Origin: CBFIJI01 sp965662885
GTDB taxonomy: Bacteria; Bacteroidota; Bacteroidia; Flavobacteriales; Flavobacteriaceae
Reading direction: 5' to 3'
Assembly (NCBI GenBank): GCA_965662885.1
Contig: CBFIJI010000078.1
Span: 1-10,047 of the forward strand
Length of the DNA: 10,047 nucleotides
Below, piece by piece: positions 1 through 6,599 of this stretch. The position numbers and the translations under genes were made by a program. Position 1 is the stretch's first letter. Each line of letters opens with the position of its first letter. A model generated the notes under the pieces. That model saw nothing but the letters and a program-made list of their open reading frames with translations, was not told the DNA's origin and made no database searches.

Positions 1-315
1 GGTCACATGAACATTTATAGGGGACATGAAAATAGAAACTTGGAGGCGTTTGTCTTTAAAATATTCTGCTTCATAAACTTCTTCAATAACCACTACCTTA
101 CCATCAACGGGAGCGATAATGTGCTCTAAGTTTTTAGGAGTCACCCGTTTTGGATTTCGAAAAAACTGTAAAACCAAGACCAATAAAACTAAAACAGCGA
201 TTTGAATGCTTGTTTTTATAAGCGGTTGTGTAAGACCGTATTCTGCTCCTAGAACAATTGTTGTAGCAATTAAAAAGCTGATTAAAATTATGGAATAGCC
301 TTCTTTATGAAACAT
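1..315 (-). CDS. psd: Phosphatidylserine decarboxylase proenzyme, N-terminal part (cut by window edge)
   Basis: Psd decarboxylates phosphatidylserine to phosphatidylethanolamine at the inner membrane. I translated the 105 codons present, starting at the ATG whose complement lies at 313-315. The N-terminus has two hydrophobic stretches (about residues 8-25 and 36-50), followed by FFRNPKR (51-57), APVDGKV (68-74) and IFMSPINVHV (95-104). These are typical of the short bacterial Psd family, usually a little over 200 residues. The C-terminal half, with the serine where the proenzyme cleaves itself to form the pyruvoyl cofactor, lies outside the window and cannot be checked. The start overlaps the end of cdsA by 11 nt, so the two are probably translationally coupled. 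CdsA makes the CDP-diacylglycerol that feeds PS synthesis upstream of Psd, so the pairing makes metabolic sense. Confidence 0.93.
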   Translation of the reverse strand, partial: MFHKEGYSIILISFLIATTIVLGAEYGLTQPLIKTSIQIAVLVLLVLVLQFFRNPKRVTPKNLEHIIAPVDGKVVVIEEVYEAEYFKDKRLQVSIFMSPINVHVT

Positions 316-1111
316 GAATTAAAATTAGAATAAATAAATAAATAAATGGAGCGGTAAAAATAATGCTATCTAATCGATCAAAAAAACCACCATGACCGGG
401 CATGAGTGTTCCGCTATCTTTGACCTTGGCCAAGCGTTTAAACCTCGATTGAACCAAATCGCCAAGGGTGGCTAAAGACGAAATTAAAAGGGCTGAAACT
501 ACAAAAGACCAAAGGGGAAAGATCGTTGTTGTTTGTGTGAAAAAAATAAGTGCGGTTAGCACACAAAAGAAGACTCCACCCAAAAAACCTTCTATTGTTT
601 TATTGGGGGATATCGTTTTCATTAATGGGGTTTTTCCGAAGTTTTTTCCAACGATATAGGCAAAGGTGTCGTTTACCCAAATCAAGAGAAAGACATAAAA
701 AATAAGCCATACGTTAAGCTGCTGGTTTAAGGTCTTCATGGCAATGATAAAGAGGAAGGAACTTGCCACATAGAACAGCGATAAAAATAGTTTTTTAAAG
801 GTATTAAAGGAAGTTTTCTTTGGGCGAAATAACGAATAACCCAAAACAGTATTGGTTAGCACAACGATAATCAGTAGTCCGTGAAGTATATAAGTATTTA
901 AGGATTTGAAATAAAAATTGATAAAGAGTAGCGTTAAAAAAGCAATGGGTATTGGGCTTTTATACGTGATCAATTTCTGAAATTCATGAGTAGCTAAACA
1001 AGCAAATGCAAAAATAAGAAGAATAAAAAGTAACTCTGAAAAAAACAGGGTTGACAGTGTTAAAACAATATAAAAAAGACCCGAAAAGGATCTAATTAAT
1101 ACTTTATTCAT
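305..1111 (-). CDS. cdsA: Phosphatidate cytidylyltransferase (CDP-diacylglycerol synthase)
   Basis: This integral membrane enzyme condenses CTP and phosphatidic acid to CDP-diacylglycerol, the branch point for all bacterial phospholipids. The 268-residue product is hydrophobic almost throughout, with several membrane segments. Its C-terminal half has the family marks: WVNDTFAY (145-152), SPNKTIEG (168-175), and the CDS signature at 222-248. That signature starts SRFKR, continues with KDSG (231-234), and ends in GHGGFFDRLD (239-248), with the acidic residues expected to bind metal and CTP. Length is normal for the family. The ATG lies 4 nt after the stop of the LUD gene upstream, and the TAA overlaps the psd start, so it sits inside a tight operon. 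No internal promoter or terminator is visible. Confidence 0.97.
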   Translation of the reverse strand: MNKVLIRSFSGLFYIVLTLSTLFFSELLFILLIFAFACLATHEFQKLITYKSPIPIAFLTLLFINFYFKSLNTYILHGLLIIVVLTNTVLGYSLFRPKKTSFNTFKKLFLSLFYVASSFLFIIAMKTLNQQLNVWLIFYVFLLIWVNDTFAYIVGKNFGKTPLMKTISPNKTIEGFLGGVFFCVLTALIFFTQTTTIFPLWSFVVSALLISSLATLGDLVQSRFKRLAKVKDSGTLMPGHGGFFDRLDSIIFTAPFIYLFILILIHVS

Positions 1112-1115
1112 CGGA

Positions 1116-1706
1116 TTAAATATCTTCTATGAGTAAATATATGGTTTTCGGATTAGTTGAACCCGAAAATGACTGACTTTCCTCTTTTGGATGTTTTACT
1201 TCAATACTTGTAATATTATAGGGTCTTTTTTCAGCATATTTTTGATTGATTTTTGACATTCCCTCACTTAAATCATTGACCAATTGATCCACTTTAGCAT
1301 AAATAATCAAGTAAGAGGGAAGGTCATCTTTTTTAAAATTTTTAATTTGATGATTACAAACCAAAACCCCTCCCGTATTACTAATTAAAAACTCACAGCC
1401 TAAAAGAAAGACCTCCTTATCACTAAGATTGGAATCATTGGTTTGGTGATTCAAATGGAATTGATTGACCAATTCCTGATCAATACATGCAAGATCCTCT
1501 TTTTTCCAATTGTTTTCAATTAGAATATCATTTAAATATTCTTGAAGGGTTGCGAATGAATTCGAAAAAAGAAAGCGTCCCCCTTTTTCCGTGAAATTTG
1601 TAGCAAACAAGACATCTGCAGAAACTCGTTTAACAGCTTTGTATTTACTCTGCTTAGGTGTTTCTTTTGGTTTTTTTTCACCAAATAAGCGATGCCAAAA
1701 TTTCAC
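1116..1706 (-). CDS. LUD-domain (LutC/YkgG-like, DUF162) protein, GTG start
   Basis: A 196-residue protein that I assign to the LUD (lactate utilization, LutC-like) family. The main evidence is CEFLISNTGGVLV (104-116), which matches the family's 'aIAdTGtlvl' segment, and the C-terminal strand IYLLIEDI (189-196). The N-terminus is lysine-rich and probably unstructured (about 1-28). Canonical LutC works with the iron-sulfur proteins LutA and LutB in lactate oxidation, but neither is present here. The gene sits between ftsH and cdsA, 23 nt after ftsH and 4 nt before cdsA, so a role in lactate use should not be assumed. The start codon is GTG: the frame is closed by a TAA five codons upstream, and the next in-frame Met is residue 150. 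The family call is fairly sure and the function is unknown. Confidence 0.82.
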   Translation of the reverse strand: MKFWHRLFGEKKPKETPKQSKYKAVKRVSADVLFATNFTEKGGRFLFSNSFATLQEYLNDILIENNWKKEDLACIDQELVNQFHLNHQTNDSNLSDKEVFLLGCEFLISNTGGVLVCNHQIKNFKKDDLPSYLIIYAKVDQLVNDLSEGMSKINQKYAEKRPYNITSIEVKHPKEESQSFSGSTNPKTIYLLIEDI

Positions 1707-1729
1707 GCGATTAAGGGTTTGTTATATCA

Positions 1730-3718
1730 TCAATCGTTCTTCTTAGAAGAATCTTTTGTTTTCTTTTTTGGTTTTTTTTCCTCCTCTACACTTGCATCTT
1801 CATCAGGGACATCATAAGGTCGTTTTCCCAAAATGGTTTCTAAATCATCTTTAAAGATAACTTCTTTTTCAAGAAGGCGCTCTGCTAGCTGAGTCAATTT
1901 ATCTTTAGACGCTTCAAGCATATCACAGGCTCGCTGGTATTGGGCTTCGACTATGGCTGAAATCTCGTTATCAATTTTCTGAGCAGTCAGTTCCGAATAA
2001 GGTTTGGTGAAATTATATTCGCCATTTCCTGAAGAGTCGTAATAAGTAATATTACCTATGGTTTCATTAAGACCATATATGGATACCATGGCTCGGGCTT
2101 GTCGTGTCACTTTTTCCAAATCACTCAATGCTCCAGTAGAGATTTTATCAAAGATTACTTTTTCTGCGGCACGACCTCCTAGTGCAGCACACATTTCATC
2201 AAGAAGTTGCTCCGTTCGGACAATTTGTCTTTCTTCTGGAAGATACCAAGCTGCTCCGAGAGATTGACCACGGGGGACAATGGTTACTTTAACCAAAGGG
2301 GCTGCGTGTTCTAATAACCAACTGATGGTTGCATGCCCAGCTTCGTGAAAAGCAATGGTCTTTTTTTCTTCGGCAGTAATAATTTTATTTTTCTTCTCTA
2401 AACCGCCAATAATACGATCTACGGCATCGAGAAAGTCTTGCTTTCCAACTGATTTTTTATTTTTCCGAGCAGCAATTAGGGCCGCTTCGTTACATACATT
2501 GGCAATATCTGCTCCAGAAAACCCAGGAGTTTGCTTGGCTAAAAAGTCAACATCCAAGGCTTTGGTAACTTTAAGCGGTTTGATATGTACTTTAAAAATT
2601 TCTTTTCGTTCTCTGATGTCAGGTAGGTCAACATAAATTTGACGGTCAAATCTTCCAGCCCGCATCAAAGCTTTATCCAAGACATCAGCACGGTTGGTGG
2701 CCGCTAGAACAATAACATTCGTATTGGTTCCAAAACCATCCATTTCTGTTAAAAGTTGGTTTAAGGTGTTTTCACGTTCATCATTGGATCCAGTTATATT
2801 ACTTTTCCCACGAGCTCGACCAATAGCATCAATTTCATCAATAAAAATAATGGCTGGTGATTTATCTTTCGCTTGTTTGAAAAGATCACGAACTCGTGAA
2901 GCACCCACTCCAACAAACATTTCAACAAAGTCAGAACCTGATAAAGAAAAGAAAGGCACTTTGGCTTCTCCCGCTACCGCTTTGGCTAAAAGGGTTTTAC
3001 CCGTTCCTGGAGAACCAACTAACAAGGCTCCTTTGGGTATTTTACCTCCTAGAACTGTGTATTTTGTTGGATTTTTTAAGAAATCAACAATTTCTTGAAT
3101 TTCTTCTTTGGCACCTTCCAGTCCAGCAACATCTTTAAACGTTGTTTTAACGTCTGTATTTTGGTCAAACAATTTTGCCTTGGACTTACCGATATTAAAT
3201 ATCTGTCCACCTGGCCCACCTGACCCACCTCCAGACATGCGGCGCATTAAGAAGATCCATACGGCAACAATAATAATGATTGGTAAAAAGCTGATAATGA
3301 CATCTAACCAACGATTTTCAGTAGTCACAAACTCCAAACGAAAATCAATATCGTTGGCCTTGGCACGTTCAAGCTTTTCTTCAAAAAGCTCCAAACTTCC
3401 AACCTCAAATTGATAGTGAGGGCCTTTGAGGTTTTCTTTTCCTAAAATGTTTTTTGACGATACACCTTGATGTTCGGACTTGCTGAGTGCTTCCTCTTTG
3501 AGTGCCACTCGGACACTACTTTCATTTCTAATGATAATAACTTCACTAACATCTCCAGCGTTTAAATAGCTCTCAAAATTAGAAATATTGATTTTGCGTA
3601 AATTTTGCCAATTGCTGTCACCACCCAAAAAACTCATTCCCAATAAAAGGAATACAATGGCTCCATAGAGCCAATAAATATTGAATTTTGGTTTAGCAGG
3701 TTTCTTTTCTTTTTCCAT
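1730..3718 (-). CDS. ftsH: ATP-dependent zinc metalloprotease FtsH
   Basis: FtsH is a membrane-anchored hexameric AAA+ protease that unfolds and degrades damaged membrane proteins and some short-lived regulators. All parts are present in 662 residues. Two membrane segments (about 14-31 and 138-158) flank a periplasmic domain of about 105 residues. A Gly-rich linker follows (162-171). The AAA module has Walker A GSPGTGKT (235-242), pore motif FVG (268-270), Walker B IIFIDEIDA (290-298) and a second region of homology with arginine fingers R356 and R359. The zinc protease has HEAGH (458-462), and D533 is the likely third ligand. LGAAWYLPEER (488-498) is the form I know from Bacteroidota. The tail (about 638-662) is acidic, then very lysine-rich. 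It is the second gene of the operon, 6 nt after rsfS. Confidence 0.98.
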   Translation of the reverse strand: MEKEKKPAKPKFNIYWLYGAIVFLLLGMSFLGGDSNWQNLRKINISNFESYLNAGDVSEVIIIRNESSVRVALKEEALSKSEHQGVSSKNILGKENLKGPHYQFEVGSLELFEEKLERAKANDIDFRLEFVTTENRWLDVIISFLPIIIIVAVWIFLMRRMSGGGSGGPGGQIFNIGKSKAKLFDQNTDVKTTFKDVAGLEGAKEEIQEIVDFLKNPTKYTVLGGKIPKGALLVGSPGTGKTLLAKAVAGEAKVPFFSLSGSDFVEMFVGVGASRVRDLFKQAKDKSPAIIFIDEIDAIGRARGKSNITGSNDERENTLNQLLTEMDGFGTNTNVIVLAATNRADVLDKALMRAGRFDRQIYVDLPDIRERKEIFKVHIKPLKVTKALDVDFLAKQTPGFSGADIANVCNEAALIAARKNKKSVGKQDFLDAVDRIIGGLEKKNKIITAEEKKTIAFHEAGHATISWLLEHAAPLVKVTIVPRGQSLGAAWYLPEERQIVRTEQLLDEMCAALGGRAAEKVIFDKISTGALSDLEKVTRQARAMVSIYGLNETIGNITYYDSSGNGEYNFTKPYSELTAQKIDNEISAIVEAQYQRACDMLEASKDKLTQLAERLLEKEVIFKDDLETILGKRPYDVPDEDASVEEEKKPKKKTKDSSKKND

Positions 3719-3724
3719 ATTTTT

Positions 3725-4096
3725 TTAATAATTGGAGCTTATTTCAGTCGTCTTTGCATCACCCCAAAGCTCCTCTATGTTATAGTGATTTCTAATTTCT
3801 TTTTGAAAGACATGGACAACAACGTTGACATAATCGATCAAAACCCATTCTGCATTTTCTAATCCTTCCGTATGAAAGGGTTTTTCTGATAAGTTTTTAC
3901 TGACATTCTTTTGAATGGAACTAACAATGGCAGCTACTTGTGTGTTGGAATTACCATTACAAATAATAAAATAGTCGCAAGGTCGGTTATCGAGTGTCCT
4001 TAAATCTAACAATTGAATTTCCTCTCCTTTAATGTTTTCGATCCCCGTGATTACTTGTGTAATCAGTTCATCAGCACTTGCTGTTTTAATTGTCAT
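3725..4096 (-). CDS. rsfS: Ribosomal silencing factor RsfS (Iojap family)
   Basis: RsfS binds ribosomal protein L14 on the large subunit and blocks joining of the 30S and 50S subunits, which slows translation in poor conditions. The 123-residue length is normal. Family marks are DYFIICNGNSNTQV (41-54), EGLENAEWVLIDYVNVVVHVF (split here: EGLENAEW at 77-84, then DYVNVVVHVF at 88-97) and YNIEELWGDA (105-114). It is the first gene of the minus-strand operon: a TAAATTTG box lies 19 nt upstream of its ATG, and ftsH starts 6 nt after its stop. No Shine-Dalgarno sequence is visible before the ATG, as is usual in Bacteroidota. It is divergent from birA. Confidence 0.96.
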   Translation of the reverse strand: MTIKTASADELITQVITGIENIKGEEIQLLDLRTLDNRPCDYFIICNGNSNTQVAAIVSSIQKNVSKNLSEKPFHTEGLENAEWVLIDYVNVVVHVFQKEIRNHYNIEELWGDAKTTEISSNY

Positions 4097-4115
4097 TAAA
4101 TACTTTAATTTTACA

Positions 4116-4123
4116 CAAATTTA
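4116..4123 (-). promoter_or_regulatory. rsfS: Likely -7 promoter box of the rsfS-ftsH-LUD-cdsA-psd operon
   Basis: On the minus strand this reads TAAATTTG, an exact match to the Bacteroidota -7 consensus TAnnTTTG, ending 19 nt before the rsfS start codon. No TTG (-33 element) is found at the usual 17-23 nt upstream, so only half of the promoter is supported. The 59-nt rsfS-birA intergenic region must also hold the birA promoter. Confidence 0.5.
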
Positions 4124-4155
4124 TTATTTTTTATGTTGGTTATATAATTATTTGG

Positions 4156-4902
4156 ATGCACAAACTTAATTTAATCAAACTTGATGCCACGACGTCCACA
4201 AATGACATGATTCGAAAGGGTTATTCTGAGGGTACATATTCAGATGGCGATTTAGTTTGGACCACAAATCAAACAAAAGGGAGGGGGCAACGAAAAAAAA
4301 GTTGGCATTCAGAACCTGGAAAAAACCTTGCCTTTAGTATCTGCAAGGCTTTCAAGCAACTTGACATCACCAATGCTTTCCTAATCAGTCAGGTCGTTTC
4401 CTTTGCTATGGTCGAAGTTCTCAACTCCTTTCAACTTCCAAACGTAAAGATTAAATGGCCCAATGACATTATGTCAGACTCCTCTAAAATTGGCGGAATT
4501 CTTATCGAAAACATACTTCAAGGGAACCGCTTAGTTAGAAGTATTATCGGTGTTGGTCTCAATATAAATCAAACGCAGTTTGACCAATTACCCAATGCCA
4601 CGTCAATGGCTCTTGTTGGTCAACAACATGTTGATCCGGAAACTGTTTTACATCGGGTAGTTACTGTTTTAGAAAAGCAATTTCCGCAATGTATCCCTTC
4701 CCATGCAGCATCTATTCGGAATCAATTTATACAACATCTTTATGGGTTAAACACCTCCAATAATTTTAAACGTAATACAACTCAATTCAAAGCTGTAATT
4801 AAGGGTGTCTCTAAGGAGGGACATCTTTTAGTCGTCCATGAAAATGGTCAATTGGAACAATTGCGATATCCTGAAGTTAAGATGAGTTACCAGTCTCCCT
4901 AG
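4156..4902 (+). CDS. birA: Biotin--[acetyl-CoA-carboxylase] ligase, class I (no DNA-binding domain)
   Basis: It activates biotin with ATP to biotinyl-AMP and transfers it to the lysine of biotin carboxyl carrier proteins. With the ATG at 4156 the protein has 248 residues. Visible motifs are the biotin/AMP loop GRGQRKKSW (42-50), KWPNDIM (100-106), the likely catalytic Lys in KIGGILIEN (111-119), GVGLNIN (132-138) and a small C-terminal beta domain (about 209-248). The N-terminal winged helix of E. coli BirA is missing, so it should be an enzyme only, not a biotin repressor. A start at 4090 would add 22 mostly hydrophobic residues and overlap rsfS. The ATSTN-like biotin-site motif (ATTSTND, 11-17) normally lies close to the N-terminus, so I prefer 4156. 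The TAG is directly followed by the last base of pyrE. Confidence 0.94.
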   Translation: MHKLNLIKLDATTSTNDMIRKGYSEGTYSDGDLVWTTNQTKGRGQRKKSWHSEPGKNLAFSICKAFKQLDITNAFLISQVVSFAMVEVLNSFQLPNVKIKWPNDIMSDSSKIGGILIENILQGNRLVRSIIGVGLNINQTQFDQLPNATSMALVGQQHVDPETVLHRVVTVLEKQFPQCIPSHAASIRNQFIQHLYGLNTSNNFKRNTTQFKAVIKGVSKEGHLLVVHENGQLEQLRYPEVKMSYQSP

Positions 4903-5547
4903 TTAGGAAGCCTTCCATTCACTTGGATTTTCGCGCCACGACATCAATAAATTTCGTTCTTCTTTAGCAATATCTCCGCGTTCTATGGCGATGGGAAGGA
5001 GATGATGATAATCACACAAGGTCTCCAATTGCAGTTCCATAGTTTCAAAAGCAGTTTTTGAAATGGGAAAGCCATAATTAAAAAGTGCTAACATCCCAAG
5101 AACTTCTGCTCCCTCTTGTTGTAACGCTTTAACAGCATTGATGCTACTTTTACCAGTACTGATCAAATCTTCAATAACCACGACTTTTTGACCGGCTTGT
5201 AATTGCCCTTCGATTTGATTTTTTCGCCCGTGTTTTTTAGGTTCTGGCCGAACATAGATAAAGGGTACTTCAAGATATTGTGCCACGAGCATTCCAATAC
5301 CTATTGCTCCTGTGGCTACGCCAGCAATGACCACATTTTTACCGTAGCGTCGCTCTGCTTGAAGCGCCAACTGTTCTGCTAAAAAAGAACGTATTTTTGG
5401 ATAAGAAAGAGTGATACGATTGTCGCAATAAATGGGCGATTGCCATCCACTTGCCCATGAAAAAGGATTTTTAGGATTCAATTTAATTGCATTTATTTGC
5501 AATAAGAATTCCGCAGTTTTAGCGGCGATTTTTTGGTCAAATATCAT
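4903..5547 (-). CDS. pyrE: Orotate phosphoribosyltransferase
   Basis: PyrE joins orotate and PRPP to orotidine 5'-monophosphate, the fifth step of de novo UMP synthesis, in the cytosol. The 214 residues are the normal length. Motifs are ASGWQSPIYCDNR (32-44, orotate side), the KKHGRKNQIEG loop (104-114), which folds over the active site, and the PRPP-binding signature VVVIEDLISTGKS (122-134). The start MIFDQK..AEFLLQINAIKLNP is as in flavobacterial homologues, and no other Met occurs before residue 86, so the ATG at 5545-5547 is firm. The gene stands alone on this strand: it converges with birA with no gap and diverges from the NUDIX gene with 7 nt between the start codons. Its promoter therefore has to lie inside the NUDIX coding sequence. 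Confidence 0.97.
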   Translation of the reverse strand: MIFDQKIAAKTAEFLLQINAIKLNPKNPFSWASGWQSPIYCDNRITLSYPKIRSFLAEQLALQAERRYGKNVVIAGVATGAIGIGMLVAQYLEVPFIYVRPEPKKHGRKNQIEGQLQAGQKVVVIEDLISTGKSSINAVKALQQEGAEVLGMLALFNYGFPISKTAFETMELQLETLCDYHHLLPIAIERGDIAKEERNLLMSWRENPSEWKAS

Positions 5548-5551
5548 ACGG

Positions 5552-5580
5552 CAAATGTATAAAGTTTTTTATAACAGCAA
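5552..5580 (-). promoter_or_regulatory. pyrE: Predicted pyrE promoter, TTG-N18-TACATTTG, overlapping the NUDIX start
   Basis: Read on the minus strand, TTG (complement at 5578-5580), an 18-nt spacer and TACATTTG (5552-5559) match the Bacteroidota -33/-7 pattern TTG-N17-23-TAnnTTTG. The box ends only 4 nt before the pyrE ATG, so transcription would start at or next to the A of the start codon and give a leaderless or nearly leaderless mRNA. The -7 box contains the NUDIX ATG (5555-5557), and the -33 element is within NUDIX codons. Confidence 0.55.
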
Positions 5581-6148
5581 ACCTTTGATCTTAACAACAT
5601 CTCTGGCTTCCAATAGTGAAGAAACCCCTGTGTTATTTTTACGGTACACGAGTACAGATTTGATTTTAAAAGCCTTGGATGCTAAAAAAGTAAAAAAGCT
5701 CTATCTCTATCATTCCAATAAAAAAAAGCTACTCGCCTTATTCCAAGAATTTTTTCCTTTGGTAGAGGCTGCTGGTGGATTGGTTCAGCATAAAAATGGT
5801 GACTTTTTGTTTATTTACCGAAATGACAAATGGGACCTTCCTAAAGGAAAAATAGAAAAAAAGGAAATGTTAATCGATGCTGCTGTCAGGGAAGTAATGG
5901 AAGAAACTGGGGTGAGGGATTTAGAACCCATAAAAGCCATCACTACTACGCATCACCTATTTAGAAGAAATGGTCGTTACAAACTAAAAAAGACTTTTTG
6001 GTACTATATGACCACGAACTATAAGGGAGTTTTGACACCACAACTAGAAGAAAATATTGAAAAAGCTGTTTGGAAATCCAAAAAAGATATTCCCAAATTA
6101 TTTAAAAATGCCTACGAAAACATCAAAGAGTTGTTTGACGCAATCTAA
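5555..6148 (+). CDS. NUDIX hydrolase, substrate unknown
   Basis: NUDIX enzymes cleave a nucleoside diphosphate linked to another group, using metal ions. This 197-residue protein has a complete NUDIX box: G98-x5-E104-x7-R112-E113-V114-M115-E116-E117-T118-G119-V120, preceded by WDLPKGK (93-99). About 70 residues come before the catalytic domain, starting MYKVFYNSKPLIL, a family-specific extension that I recognise from flavobacterial homologues. That N-terminus supports the ATG at 5555 rather than an upstream in-frame ATG at 5432, which would run 116 nt antisense into pyrE. The substrate cannot be told from sequence. No clear -33/-7 promoter is visible, and any promoter would lie inside the pyrE 5' coding region. 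The stop overlaps the coaD stop by 4 nt. Confidence 0.9.
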   Translation: MYKVFYNSKPLILTTSLASNSEETPVLFLRYTSTDLILKALDAKKVKKLYLYHSNKKKLLALFQEFFPLVEAAGGLVQHKNGDFLFIYRNDKWDLPKGKIEKKEMLIDAAVREVMEETGVRDLEPIKAITTTHHLFRRNGRYKLKKTFWYYMTTNYKGVLTPQLEENIEKAVWKSKKDIPKLFKNAYENIKELFDAI

Positions 6149-6597
6149 AAGCGAACGGCAGGTGGAACTAAGAGAGTGTAATCTCCATTATTTTTAATAA
6201 TCTCCCTCACAATACTGCTACTAATGGAGGACGTTTCTGCTGCAGTAAGAAGAAATAAGGTCTCTATTCCTGAAAGTTTCCGATTGATATGGGCGACTGC
6301 CTTTTCAAATTCAAAATCAGCAGGGTTCCGTAAACCTCTTACAATAAGATCCACTGCTGCTTTTTTACAAAAATCAACGGTAAGGCCAGTGTAAGACATT
6401 ATTTTGATTTTAGGTTCTTCAACAAAGCTATTGGCGATAAAGGCCATGCGTTGTTCTAGGGGAAACATGTATTTTTTTTCTGTGTTGACCCCAACAGCAA
6501 TGATGAGTTCATCAAATAAAGGGAGCGCACGTTGTATAATATCAACATGTCCCAAAGTAATGGGGTCAAAAGAACCTGGAAATACAGCGCGGCGCAT
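6145..6597 (-). CDS. coaD: Phosphopantetheine adenylyltransferase
   Basis: CoaD transfers AMP from ATP to 4'-phosphopantetheine to give dephospho-CoA, the penultimate step of coenzyme A synthesis. Motifs are PGSFDPITLGH (7-17), with the T-x-G-H nucleotidyltransferase signature, RGLRNPADFEFE (88-99) and ISSSIVRE (125-132), ending in VPPAVRF. I chose the ATG at 6597, giving 150 residues and the typical beginning MRRAVFPGSF, 2 nt after the ddl stop. A TTG two codons upstream (6601-6603) would overlap the ddl TGA by 4 nt and add only two residues. It cannot be excluded but is less likely. The gene is the second of a ddl-coaD operon and converges with the NUDIX gene. Confidence 0.96.
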   Translation of the reverse strand: MRRAVFPGSFDPITLGHVDIIQRALPLFDELIIAVGVNTEKKYMFPLEQRMAFIANSFVEEPKIKIMSYTGLTVDFCKKAAVDLIVRGLRNPADFEFEKAVAHINRKLSGIETLFLLTAAETSSISSSIVREIIKNNGDYTLLVPPAVRF

Positions 6598-6599
6598 TT

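Noticed and set aside
2694..3098. 134-codon open frame on the plus strand opposite the FtsH AAA module
   Set aside because: It is entirely antisense to highly conserved ftsH codons and has no recognisable domain, so it is a composition-driven shadow. Other plus-strand frames inside ftsH are treated the same way.
4143..4148. TATAAT, a perfect E. coli-type -10, just before birA
   Set aside because: The primary sigma factor of Bacteroidota does not use this box, and the gap is extremely AT-rich, so the match is expected by chance. No TAnnTTTG box was found for birA.
4090..4155. Upstream in-frame ATG that would extend BirA by 22 residues
   Set aside because: The extension is hydrophobic, unlike the N-terminus of a cytosolic ligase, overlaps the rsfS start by 7 nt, and would push the ATTSTND biotin-site motif too far from the N-terminus.
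4906..4916. GGAAGCCTTCC palindrome just inside the pyrE 3' end, considered as a bidirectional terminator
   Set aside because: The stem is only 4-5 bp with a minimal loop, and no T tract follows on either strand.
5432..5554. In-frame ATG that would extend the NUDIX protein by 41 residues into pyrE
   Set aside because: The extra part is antisense to conserved PyrE codons and has no resemblance to NUDIX N-termini; MYKVF at 5555 is the typical start.
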